Below, in pieces: positions 25,782 through 34,160 of a DNA stretch of 34,561 nucleotides (the first letter of the stretch is position 1; the number at the start of each line of letters is the position of its first letter). The position numbers and the translations under genes were made by a program. This stretch comes from Asaia bogorensis (GTDB lineage Bacteria; Pseudomonadota; Alphaproteobacteria; Reyranellales; Reyranellaceae): the NCBI GenBank assembly GCA_945905835.1, contig CAMDQJ010000041.1, positions 1 through 34,561 of the forward strand. The letters run 5' to 3'. Below the pieces are notes generated by a model that was given only the letters and a program-made list of their open reading frames with translations, was not told the origin of the DNA and searched no databases.

Positions 25782-26729
25782 TCAGGGACTGGCGTGGCCG
25801 ATGAAGCGCTCGGGCGGGCGCTCGCCCCACTGCGACTGGAAGCCTTCCTCGGCACTCAAGAGGTTGCCGCCGTTGGCTGCGTTCAGGCGGTCGGTGTCGG
25901 CCCAGCGCTCGTGCATGCGGCCCCACGGATCGGACCAGTAGTCGTAGACCTGGCTGCCCAGCAGATGGCGGCCGATGCCCCACATGTGCTCGTACTTGCC
26001 GAGCTTCTTCAGGTATTCGTGGTCCTGGAAGATGGCGTCGATGTCGTGCGCCTCGTAGGAGACGTGGTTGAGCCCCGTCTTCTCGTTGTGCACGCAGAAC
26101 AGCACGTGATGGTCGACATAGTCCGCGCCGCGGTCGAGCCGGCTGAAGGCGCCGATGATGTTTTCCTTATCGCCGGCATAGACGTCGTCGGAACGCACCA
26201 TGCCCAGCGTCTCGCGGAACCAGGTCACCGTCTCCTTGACCTTGGGCGTGGCCAGCACGCCATGCCCGATGCGCTGGATCGGTGTCGGCGACTTGGAAAG
26301 CCGCATCAGCCGGCCGACGCGTCGTTCCGGTTCGCTGCCTGAATTGAGCGGATCGCGCTCGGTCTTGGCAACCGGCACCGACTGCATGCCGTGGATGACC
26401 TCGATCTGGTAGCCGTTGGGCTCGGTGAGCCGCACGCGCTTGCCGCCGCCCGGCTCGTTCAGCGTCTCGATGCCCGAGGCACCCGGCAGCTTGGCGATGC
26501 GCTTGAGGTCATCCTCGCTCGCCGCGTGATAGGCGAAGCCGATGAACTTGGTGCCGCCCTTGTGCACGGCGTGCAGGTGGTGATGCCCGTCGGTGCCGCG
26601 CATGTAGAGCGCGTCCGGCGTGCGCTCGGCCCGCACCAGGCCGAAATGGGTTAAAAACTCCTCCATCTCGTCGAGGTCGGGCGCCTCCATGCGCGGGAAG
26701 GCGAATTCGGCGACTTTGATCGCAACCAT
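25782..26729 (-). CDS. VOC-family protein, extradiol ring-cleavage dioxygenase-like
   Basis: A 315-residue protein of two glyoxalase/bleomycin-like (VOC) modules, as in type I extradiol dioxygenases. A 2-His-1-carboxylate iron site can be assigned: His156 (RIGHGVLA), His222 (GLNHVSYEA) and Glu274 (GRMHERW), with a YDYWSDPWGR segment between them. Such enzymes open catechol-type rings next to the hydroxyls. The ATG at 26729 is preferred over 26810 because AAGGAGA lies seven bases upstream and the longer frame would overlap the CoxL-like gene. The position beside CMD and FAH genes supports a ring-cleavage role (inference); the substrate is unknown. Confidence 0.88.
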   Translation of the reverse strand: MVAIKVAEFAFPRMEAPDLDEMEEFLTHFGLVRAERTPDALYMRGTDGHHHLHAVHKGGTKFIGFAYHAASEDDLKRIAKLPGASGIETLNEPGGGKRVRLTEPNGYQIEVIHGMQSVPVAKTERDPLNSGSEPERRVGRLMRLSKSPTPIQRIGHGVLATPKVKETVTWFRETLGMVRSDDVYAGDKENIIGAFSRLDRGADYVDHHVLFCVHNEKTGLNHVSYEAHDIDAIFQDHEYLKKLGKYEHMWGIGRHLLGSQVYDYWSDPWGRMHERWADTDRLNAANGGNLLSAEEGFQSQWGERPPERFIGHASP

Positions 26730-26779
26730 GATGCTCTCCTTACCTTGGTTCCATGATTCTTTGAACTTGTCGGGATGCC

Positions 26780-29110
26780 CTACTTTTTCGCCTGCTGGAT
26801 CGCCCGCCACACGTTCTGCGCGGTCGCTGGCATCAGCACATCGGAAACGCCGAGCGGTGCCAGTGCGTCCATGATGGCGTTCATCACCACCGGCATCGCG
26901 CCGACTGTACCCGCCTCGCCCGCGCCCTTGGCGCCGAGCGGGTTGTACTTGGTCGGCACAGGGTTACTTTTCACTTCCATGTTCGGGATCATCTGGGCGC
27001 GCGGCATGGCATAGTCGAGGAAGCTTGCCGTCAGCAGCTGGCCCGATTCGCGATCCCACACCACCTGCTCGCACAGGATCTGGCCGATGCCTTGCGCCAC
27101 ACCGCCGTGGATCTGGCCCTTGAGGCCCATCGGATTCATCACGGTGCCGACATCGTCGACCACGGCATATCGGTCGACCGTGACATCGCCTGTCTCGGGA
27201 TCGACCTCGAGCTCGCAGATGTGGCAGCCGTTGGGATAGGTGTCCTTCTCGCCGAGATAGGTCGCATTCTCGTAAAGCCCGCCCTCGAAGTTCTTGGGCA
27301 GCTTGGCGGGATTGAAGGCGGTCATAGCGACCTGCTTCATCGACACGCTCTTGTCGGTGCCAGCAACCTTGAAGGTACCGTCGGCGAACTGGATGTCCTG
27401 CTCGCCCGCCTCCAGCATGTGGCCGGCGATGCGCTTGCCCTTGGCGATCACCTTCTCCGCCGCGCCATAGAGTGCCGAGCCGCCCAGCACCGTGGAGCGC
27501 GAGCCGTTGGTGCCCATGCCGAAAGCCACACGGTCGGTGTCGCCGTCGATGTACTGCACGTCGCCCGGATCGATGCCGAGACGCTCGTTCAGGATCTGCT
27601 TGAACATGGTCTCGTGACCCTGGCCCTGGTTCTTGGTGCCCATGAGCAGCGCCACCGTGCCGCTGGGATTGAAGCGGATCTCGGCATATTCCGGCTGCGC
27701 CGTGCCGGCGGCCTGCTCGATGGCGTTGATGATACCGAGACCGCGCAGCCGGCCGCGCTTCTTCGATCTCTCCTTGCGCGCCTCGAAGCCCGCCACGTCC
27801 GCGAGCTTGATCGCCATGTCGAGGTTCTTCTCGAACTCGCCACAGTCGTAATAGGGGCCGACCGGGCTCTGATAGGGCAGCGCCGACTCGGGCAACATGT
27901 TCTTGCGTCGCAGCTCGACACGGTCGACACCCAGCTCGCGTGCGAGGTCGTCGACCAGCCGCTCGATGAGGTAGATCGCCTCGGGCCGTCCCGCGCCGCG
28001 ATAGGGCGCCGTCGGGTTGGTGTTGGAGAGGACGCCGACGACATTGATATAGGCCTTGGGGATCAGATAGACGCCCAGTACCGTGCCGATCATGCCGAAG
28101 GGTGACAGCAGGTTGCGGTCCGAGCCGACATAGGCGCCGATATTGGCGATCATGTTGAGCCGCAGCGCCGTGAACTTGTTGTCCTTGTCGAGCGCCAGCT
28201 CGATCTCGCCGATGTTGTCGCGGCCGTGCTCGTCGGCCATCACCGCTTCGCTGCGCTCGCAGCACCATTTCACCGGCCGCAGCAGCTTTCGCGCCGCCCA
28301 CAGGGTCAGGCGATGCTCGACATACTGCCAGCCCTTGGTGCCGAAGCCGCCGCCGACATCGCCCGCGATCACCCGCATCTTGCTCTCGGGCACCTTGAAG
28401 ACATTCTGTGCCAGCATGTTGCGCACGCGGTGGGGATACTGCACGTCGGCGTAGAGCGTCATGCGGTCTTCGCCCTGGTCGTAGACGCCGAGCGTGCCGC
28501 GCGGCTCCATGTACTGTGCATGCACGCGGCTGATGACGTAACGGCGCCTGATGGTTTTCGCCGCCTCGGCAAACGCGGCATCGGTCGCGGCCTTGTTGCC
28601 GCGCTCGACAAAGTTGGAGATGTTGTCCGGGCAGTCGTCCCACACCGCCGGTGCGCCAGGCTTCACGGTATCTTCCGTCGTCGTCACCGAGCGCAGCGTC
28701 TCGTAGTCGACCTCGACAAGCTCGGCGGCGTCCTTGGCCTGCTCGAGCGTGTCGGCCACCACCATCGTCACCGGATCGCCGACATAGCGCACGCGGTCGG
28801 AGACCAGCGCCGGGCGCTGCGGCGCGTACATCGGCTTACCGTCGGGCCGCTTCCTCGGCATGTTGGCCTTGGGCATGCCCAGGCCGTCAGCCGTGTAGTC
28901 GGCGCCGGTATAGACCGCGAGCACACCGGGTGCAGCGCGTGCAGCATCGACGTTGATCGACTTTATATTGGCGTGGGCGTGCGGCGAGCGCACCAGCACC
29001 ATGTAGGCCTGGCCTGGCAGGTTCACGTCGTTGATGTAATGGCCCTGGCCGCGCAGCAGCCGCGGATCCTCGAAACGCGTGACCGGCTGGCCAATTCCAT
29101 ACTTGCTCAT
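26780..29110 (-). CDS. Xanthine dehydrogenase-family Mo-hydroxylase large subunit (CoxL-like)
   Basis: A 776-residue molybdenum-cofactor subunit of the xanthine oxidase superfamily. It opens GQPVTRFEDPRLLRGQGHYI, typical of CoxL-like proteins. The active-site loop near residue 380 reads PYRGAGR: the form II signature, not the CSFR of form I CO dehydrogenase. Other signs are GGGFGTKG (cofactor binding) and the catalytic Glu in GAKGAGEAG near the C-terminus. The partners needed for electron transfer, a FAD subunit and a 2Fe-2S subunit, are not in this window. It probably hydroxylates a heteroaromatic or aldehyde substrate rather than CO (inference). It lies between the TctC-like and VOC genes in the operon. 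Confidence 0.93.
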   Translation of the reverse strand: MSKYGIGQPVTRFEDPRLLRGQGHYINDVNLPGQAYMVLVRSPHAHANIKSINVDAARAAPGVLAVYTGADYTADGLGMPKANMPRKRPDGKPMYAPQRPALVSDRVRYVGDPVTMVVADTLEQAKDAAELVEVDYETLRSVTTTEDTVKPGAPAVWDDCPDNISNFVERGNKAATDAAFAEAAKTIRRRYVISRVHAQYMEPRGTLGVYDQGEDRMTLYADVQYPHRVRNMLAQNVFKVPESKMRVIAGDVGGGFGTKGWQYVEHRLTLWAARKLLRPVKWCCERSEAVMADEHGRDNIGEIELALDKDNKFTALRLNMIANIGAYVGSDRNLLSPFGMIGTVLGVYLIPKAYINVVGVLSNTNPTAPYRGAGRPEAIYLIERLVDDLARELGVDRVELRRKNMLPESALPYQSPVGPYYDCGEFEKNLDMAIKLADVAGFEARKERSKKRGRLRGLGIINAIEQAAGTAQPEYAEIRFNPSGTVALLMGTKNQGQGHETMFKQILNERLGIDPGDVQYIDGDTDRVAFGMGTNGSRSTVLGGSALYGAAEKVIAKGKRIAGHMLEAGEQDIQFADGTFKVAGTDKSVSMKQVAMTAFNPAKLPKNFEGGLYENATYLGEKDTYPNGCHICELEVDPETGDVTVDRYAVVDDVGTVMNPMGLKGQIHGGVAQGIGQILCEQVVWDRESGQLLTASFLDYAMPRAQMIPNMEVKSNPVPTKYNPLGAKGAGEAGTVGAMPVVMNAIMDALAPLGVSDVLMPATAQNVWRAIQQAKK

Positions 29111-29143
29111 GACGCCCTCATCCTTGCGAAACTTTATAGAACT

Positions 29144-30106
29144 TTACGACTGGTTCACGACATGGGCGAGCGGTCGCCAGCGTGCGAGGTCGCTTTCGAC
29201 GCGGCTGCGGAATTCAGCCGGTGTGCTGACCCGGGTGTCGTTACCCAGCTCCTCAAGCTTGTCCTTGACGGCCGGCCGGGCCATCGCCTGCCGGAAGGCT
29301 TCATGCCAGCGGTCGCGGACGGCCGGTGGCAGACCGGCGGGCGCGGTGAAGCCAAGCCATGAGACGACGTCGTAGTCGGGCAGCAGGCGTTCGGCCACGG
29401 TCGGTATGTCGGGGAAGCCGGGGTGGCGCTCTTTCGAGGTGACGGCGAGAGCGCGGAGCTTGCTGGTCTTCAGCAGCGGCTGGGCATTGGAGAAGGTGAT
29501 GACCTGCATGTCGAGGCGGCCGCCGACAAGGTCGTTGTAAGGCGCGCCGATGCCGCCCTTGTAGGGCACATGGGTGATCCTGGCGCCTGTTTTGGACAGC
29601 AGCAGTTCCATGGCCATGTGCAGGGTCGAGCCGATGCCTGAGGTGCCGTAGGTGAGCTTGCCAGGCTCGCGCTTGGCCTCCTCGATATAGGCCTCGACGG
29701 TCTTGAAGCGCGAATCGGGAGCGACGGTGAAGACGAAGGGAAAGCGCGTGACGATCGCTATGAAGTCGAAGTCGCGCAGCAGGTCGTAGCTCAGCGTCTT
29801 GTCGGTCGCCGAGACCACGGCCTGGCCGCCTGTCATCAGGTAGAGGACGTTGCCGTCGGGCTTCATCTTCGCCACCTGGGTCGCCGCCAGCCGTTCGGCG
29901 GCGCCCGGCTTGGGTTCGATCACGATCTGAACGCCCATGATCTCGGTCAGCGACTGCGAGAGATGGCGCGCAATGGTGTCGGGATTGGAGCCGGCGTCGT
30001 AGCCGTGGATCAGCCGAACCGGGTTGGCCGGGAAGGCCTGCGCTCGCACGATCGAGGGCGCAGCGACCGCAGCTGCCGATGAGAGTAGAAGCGTCCTGCG
30101 TTTCAT
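29144..30106 (-). CDS. Tripartite tricarboxylate transporter substrate-binding protein (TctC/Bug family)
   Basis: A 320-residue periplasmic binding protein. An N-terminal signal (MKRRTLLLSSAAAVAAPSIV, then RAQA) has a double arginine that may make it Tat-type. The Bug fold motifs are present: PVRLIHGYDAGSNPDTIAR, YGTSGIGSTLHM, HVPYKGG and the C-terminal GFTAPAGLPPAVRDRW. These proteins bind small carboxylates, often aromatic. No TctA/TctB membrane subunits are adjacent, so it is an orphan binder, as is common in Bug-rich bacteria. Its start overlaps the GntR stop by four bases. Confidence 0.93.
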   Translation of the reverse strand: MKRRTLLLSSAAAVAAPSIVRAQAFPANPVRLIHGYDAGSNPDTIARHLSQSLTEIMGVQIVIEPKPGAAERLAATQVAKMKPDGNVLYLMTGGQAVVSATDKTLSYDLLRDFDFIAIVTRFPFVFTVAPDSRFKTVEAYIEEAKREPGKLTYGTSGIGSTLHMAMELLLSKTGARITHVPYKGGIGAPYNDLVGGRLDMQVITFSNAQPLLKTSKLRALAVTSKERHPGFPDIPTVAERLLPDYDVVSWLGFTAPAGLPPAVRDRWHEAFRQAMARPAVKDKLEELGNDTRVSTPAEFRSRVESDLARWRPLAHVVNQS

Positions 30107-30849
30107 GACCGTCTCCTTTTAAGACCTGCCGCCGGCGCCATCGTCAGGCCCGGCACTTCCGAGGCCGCCTGCTCCACCGTCGTGCGGATATGCTTTTCGA
30201 TCAGCCCGCAGGCAAGGTCGACATCACGTGCCAACACAGCGTCGCGCAGCTCGCGATGCTCGTTCCGCCGCCGCGAGCGGGCGTGGATCATGGTGAGCCA
30301 GTGGTAGCGCCGCGCCTGGTCGAACAGCTCGCCGCGAAAATGCAGCGACCACGGCGAGGTGCAGGTCGCGACCAGGGAATCGTGGAAGCGCTTGTGCCGC
30401 TTGCCCCATTCGCGTTTGACGCTGACCGGATCGTCCGGCTTGGGCGGCGCCAGCTTGTTGAGGAGAAAATAGGCGCTGACAATCTCGGCCTCCCAGGCAT
30501 CGGTGCCATGGCGGATGGCGTCGGCCAGCGCGCATGTCTCGAGATAGACGCGCAGCTCGGAGAGATCGAGGAAGTCGGCGAGCGAGATCGGCGCCACGGT
30601 GAAGCCGCGTCCCGCCTCGGTGCGCGCCAGTCCCTCCGACACCAGGTGCGACAGCGCTTCGCGCAGAGTGCCGATGCTGGTGTCGTAGCGCTGCCGCAAC
30701 TCGCCGAAGCGCAGGCGCTGGTCGGGCTTCAGCACGCAGCACAGGATGTCCTCGCGCATCTGGCGCAGGATGTCGAAGGTCGCCGCGTCCTCGCCGCTCA
30801 CGTCCTGTGGCGCGGTGGTCGGGGTCGGCATTTGCAGGATCTTGGCCAT
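30103..30849 (-). CDS. GntR-family transcriptional regulator (FCD domain)
   Basis: A 248-residue regulator with an N-terminal winged helix-turn-helix at about 25-92 (RFGELRQRYDTSIGTLREAL then GLARTEAGRGFTVAPI). It is followed by an all-helical FadR/FCD effector domain with the metal-binding residues D/H-x3-H patterns (KRFHDSLV, HRELRDAVLARD). Such regulators bind a carboxylate and release DNA. It sits inside the operon, between livF and the TctC-like gene, and likely controls it (inference). No operator can be pointed out, as the operon promoter lies outside the window. Confidence 0.92.
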   Translation of the reverse strand: MAKILQMPTPTTAPQDVSGEDAATFDILRQMREDILCCVLKPDQRLRFGELRQRYDTSIGTLREALSHLVSEGLARTEAGRGFTVAPISLADFLDLSELRVYLETCALADAIRHGTDAWEAEIVSAYFLLNKLAPPKPDDPVSVKREWGKRHKRFHDSLVATCTSPWSLHFRGELFDQARRYHWLTMIHARSRRRNEHRELRDAVLARDVDLACGLIEKHIRTTVEQAASEVPGLTMAPAAGLKRRRS

Positions 30850-30858
30850 GATCGGTCC

Positions 30859-31566
30859 TCACACGCCCAGATAGGCTTCGCGGATATGCGGTTGCTTCAA
30901 GAGGTCGGCCGGCAGGCCCGAGGCGACGATCCGCCCCTGCTCCAATACGTAGGCCCGGTCGGCGATGCCGAGCGCCTTGAGCACGTTCTGCTCGACCAGC
31001 AGCACGGCGGCGCCCTCGTCGCGCACGCGCTTGATGATCTCGAACATGTCGTCGACGATCGTCGGCGCCAGACCGAGCGACGGCTCGTCGAACAGCACGA
31101 TGCGCGGGCGCGCCATCAGGGCCCGTCCGATCGCCAGCATCTGCTGCTGGCCGCCCGACAGCTCGCCCGCCGGCTGGGAGCGCTTGTCGCGCAGGACCGG
31201 GAACAGACCGTAAATCCGCTCCAGAGATTGCGCGCGTGTTGCGCGCGCCGCCGGCAGATAGCAGCCGATCTCCAGATTCTCCTCAACCGACATCTTGGCA
31301 AACAGGCGGCGGCCTTCCGGCACCAGCGCAATACCGTGGCTGCAGTAATCGTGCGACCGCACGCCGATCATGTCGGCGCCATCGAAGCGCAGCCCACCCT
31401 GCCGGCAGCGCAGCATACCCGCAAGCGCGTTGACCAGCGTCGTCTTGCCGGCGCCGTTGGGGCCGATCACCGAAACAATCTCGCCGGCGTCGACGTCGAG
31501 CGAGACGTCCCACACTGCGGGAGCGTCGCCGTAGCCGATATGGAGGTTGCGCGCTTCAAGCAGCAT
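30859..31566 (-). CDS. livF: Branched-chain-type ABC importer ATPase LivF
   Basis: A 235-residue ATPase of the HAAT importer family. Walker A IGPNGAGKTT, the signature LSGGQQQMLAIGRA, Walker B IVLFDEPSLGLAP and the EQN motif after it are intact. The true start is the ATG at 31566 (MLLEARNLHIGYG), overlapping the livMG stop by 11 bases; the longer frame to 31635 is upstream overlap. It forms the nucleotide-binding pair with the LivG half of the upstream fusion. Substrates of such systems include amino acids, aromatic acids and amides. Confidence 0.94.
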   Translation of the reverse strand: MLLEARNLHIGYGDAPAVWDVSLDVDAGEIVSVIGPNGAGKTTLVNALAGMLRCRQGGLRFDGADMIGVRSHDYCSHGIALVPEGRRLFAKMSVEENLEIGCYLPAARATRAQSLERIYGLFPVLRDKRSQPAGELSGGQQQMLAIGRALMARPRIVLFDEPSLGLAPTIVDDMFEIIKRVRDEGAAVLLVEQNVLKALGIADRAYVLEQGRIVASGLPADLLKQPHIREAYLGV

Positions 31567-33304
31567 AGGCTTTGCCGAGATAGATGCTGACGACGCGCGG
31601 GTCGCGCATGACCTCGCGCGGCAGGCCGAGCGCAAACAGCTTGCCCTCGTTCAGCACGGCGATGCGGTCCGACAGCTCGACGACGGCCCGCATCAGGTGC
31701 TCGACGAACACGATGGTGGCGCCCTGGGCGCGGATGGCGCGCACCAGCCGGATGGCGTTGTCGACCTCGGAAGGATTGAGGCCCGACAAAACCTCGTCGA
31801 GCAGCAGCAGCTTGGGTTTTGCCGCGAGCGCGCGGGCCAGTTCGAGGAACTTGCGCTCGTGCAGGTTCAGCCCGGCGGGCAGGACGTCTTCCTTGCCGGC
31901 GAGACCGGTGAAGGCGATCCAGTGCCGCGCCTCGTCGCGGATCTCGGCCTGCTTGCACGAGGGGCCGCCGAAGGTTGCCGCCAGCGCAACGTTTTCGAGC
32001 ACGGTCATGTTCACGAACGGCCGCGGGATCTGGTAGGTGCGCGCCACGCCGCGACGGGCGATCTGGTTCGCCGGCAGGTTGCCGATCTGCAGGCCGTCGA
32101 CGGCGATGGTGCCGGCGGTCAGCGGATAGTGCCCGGATATGACGTTGATCAGGGTGGTCTTGCCCGAGCCGTTGGGTCCGACCAGCCCGAAGATCTCGCC
32201 CTCGCGCACGTCGAGGCTGACGCCCGCCAGCGCCTGCAGGCCGCCGAAGTGCTTGGCGACGTCGCGCACTTCCAGGATGTTGCGCTCCGACACCGGCCGA
32301 GCGGCAGTCACGACCGGCGCAATCTCGGCCATTGGCCGAGACGGCGCTGCAGGGCGCCAGCGCGCCAGCAGCTTCTTCACCGCCGGCACGACACCATCGG
32401 GCAGCCACAGGATGGAGAGAATGAGAATCACGCCAACGATAGCGCGGCCGACCATCGCCTCGCCGCCGCTGATGAAGGCATAGAGCAGCGAGGTGATGAA
32501 CGCCGCGCCGATCGCTGGGCCGAACCAGTGGCGCGAGCCGCCGAGCACGCTCATCAGCACGACATAGAGCGGCACCGTGAGGTCGAAGGTACCGGCCACC
32601 GTCAGGAAGCCGACATACATGGCATGGATGCCGCCGACGGCGCCGGCGATACCGGCCGACAGCGCGAAGGCGATCAGCTTGTAGCGGAAGGTCGGCACGC
32701 CCTTGGCCTCGGCCACGTCCTCGTCGTCGTGGATGGCATAGAGCCCCATGCCGAGCCGCGAATGAGCGACCCAGAACGCCGTCGCCAGGGTGCCCACGCA
32801 CATGATGAAGCCCAGCACGTAGATGGTGCCGGTCTGCGACTTCATGATGTGCGGCATCGGCACGGCGCTCATGAACACGCCGCCGCCGCCGTCGATCGGC
32901 GTGTTGAGGATGATGGTGGCGATTACGAAGGTGACGGCGAGTGTAAGCAGCGCGAACAGCTCGCCGCGCAGGCGGCGCAGACGAAAGACGATGGCACCGA
33001 TGCCGACGCCCAGAAGCGCCGCGAGGATGCCCGCCACCGGCACGGTCAGCAGGAACGGCACCTGGAACTTGGTCGTGAGCCCCGCCGTCGTATACATGCC
33101 GACGCCGAAGAACGCGGCATGGCCGAGGCTGAAATAGCCGGCGAAGCCGCTGAGCAGCGCCCAGCTGGTGGCCAGCGATACCCAGAAGAACACGAGATAG
33201 AAGAAGGAGTCGTAGAACGCCGGCAATCCAGCGCCGGGCAGCAGCGCGAAGACGCCGATGCCCAGTGCGGCGAAGAGCTTGGGGAGATCGCGGGAAGCGT
33301 TCAT
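31556..33304 (-). CDS. Fused LivM permease - LivG ATPase of the branched-chain-type importer
   Basis: One 582-residue protein combining permease and ATPase. Residues 1 to about 300 are LivM-like, with many membrane helices and the SLGHAAFFGVGMYT motif. After a linker at about 300-325 (Pro/Ala-rich), residues 330-582 form a LivG ATPase: Walker A GLVGPNGSGKTT, Walker B KLLLLDEVLSGLNP. The usual LSGGQ signature is replaced by LNLHERKFLELARALA, a variant found in some LivG branches. LivMG fusions occur in Rhizobiales. The start at 33304 overlaps the livH stop by four bases. The longer frame to 33976 is an antisense artefact of livH. Confidence 0.93.
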   Translation of the reverse strand: MNASRDLPKLFAALGIGVFALLPGAGLPAFYDSFFYLVFFWVSLATSWALLSGFAGYFSLGHAAFFGVGMYTTAGLTTKFQVPFLLTVPVAGILAALLGVGIGAIVFRLRRLRGELFALLTLAVTFVIATIILNTPIDGGGGVFMSAVPMPHIMKSQTGTIYVLGFIMCVGTLATAFWVAHSRLGMGLYAIHDDEDVAEAKGVPTFRYKLIAFALSAGIAGAVGGIHAMYVGFLTVAGTFDLTVPLYVVLMSVLGGSRHWFGPAIGAAFITSLLYAFISGGEAMVGRAIVGVILILSILWLPDGVVPAVKKLLARWRPAAPSRPMAEIAPVVTAARPVSERNILEVRDVAKHFGGLQALAGVSLDVREGEIFGLVGPNGSGKTTLINVISGHYPLTAGTIAVDGLQIGNLPANQIARRGVARTYQIPRPFVNMTVLENVALAATFGGPSCKQAEIRDEARHWIAFTGLAGKEDVLPAGLNLHERKFLELARALAAKPKLLLLDEVLSGLNPSEVDNAIRLVRAIRAQGATIVFVEHLMRAVVELSDRIAVLNEGKLFALGLPREVMRDPRVVSIYLGKAYAA

Positions 33305-34152
33305 AGCCAGTCCGGATCCCACAGCAGGATGGCGATCAGCACCGAGAAGGACACGACCGGCGCCCAGGCCGGACTCAGCACCGCCATGGCGATCGATTCG
33401 CTGGCGCCGATCAGCATGCCGGCGAACAGCGCGCCCAGTGGATTGCCGAGGCGGCCGATGATGACAACGGCAAAGACGACGCCCAGCCACGTCCAGATTT
33501 GCGCCGGGGCAAGCGTGGCGATCAGGGCGATGAAGGTGCCGGCGATGCCGGCGTAGGCCGCGCACACGCCCGACAGGAGATAGGCGAGCTGCTTGTGGTC
33601 GACACCGAAGGCCGCGGCGATGTCGGCGTCCTCGGTGCTGGCGCGCAGCGCCTTGCCGACATAGGTCTTGCGCAGCCACAGCCACGTTCCCCACGCCAGC
33701 ACGCCGGCCACGATGCACAGCACCAGCTCGAGCACCGGGATGTAGAACGCCCCCACCTTGAACGACATGGTCGAGTAATGCGTCTCGAAGCGGCGGTAGT
33801 CGGCGGTCCAGTAGATCTGGATGCCGGCTTCGAGGATGACGGCGAAGCTGAAAGTGATCAGCAGCGAGGCAAGCTCGTTCACCTTGAACTTGTCGAACAG
33901 CCAGTGCTGCAGCACGCCGATCGCGAACATCGCCGGTACGATCATCGCCGCCGACCACCACGGCTCGACATGCCACGTCGTGCCGAGCTCGTAGGTGATG
34001 TAGGCGGCGAGAAACGCGAGCGCAAAGTGGCTGAGATTGACCAGGCGCAGCAGTCCCCAGCTCAGGCTGAGGCCGAGCGCCAGCAAGCCATACATCCCGC
34101 CGGCCAGGACGCCGGAGATCAGCGCCTGGCCGAGGAGGTTCGCGCTGGGCAT
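33301..34152 (-). CDS. livH: Branched-chain-type ABC importer permease LivH
   Basis: A 283-residue inner-membrane permease with about eight hydrophobic helices. Family motifs are GGMYGLLALGLSLSWGLLRLVNLSHFA (shown here in two parts: GGMYGLLALGLSLSWG and LLRLVNLSHFA) and ALRASTEDADIAAAFGVD. It pairs with the LivM half of the downstream fusion (four-base ATGA overlap). It lies eight bases after the binding-protein stop, so it belongs to the same transcript. Confidence 0.95.
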   Translation of the reverse strand: MPSANLLGQALISGVLAGGMYGLLALGLSLSWGLLRLVNLSHFALAFLAAYITYELGTTWHVEPWWSAAMIVPAMFAIGVLQHWLFDKFKVNELASLLITFSFAVILEAGIQIYWTADYRRFETHYSTMSFKVGAFYIPVLELVLCIVAGVLAWGTWLWLRKTYVGKALRASTEDADIAAAFGVDHKQLAYLLSGVCAAYAGIAGTFIALIATLAPAQIWTWLGVVFAVVIIGRLGNPLGALFAGMLIGASESIAMAVLSPAWAPVVSFSVLIAILLWDPDWL

Positions 34153-34160
34153 CTAGGCTG

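Noticed and set aside
26780-29110. Form I (true aerobic) carbon monoxide dehydrogenase
   Set aside because: The active-site loop is PYRGAGR, not the CSFR-type loop of form I, and CoxM/CoxS are absent from the window.
31547-33556. A 669-codon plus-strand open frame opposite livMG
   Set aside because: Antisense shadow of the transporter gene; low-complexity composition and no motif.
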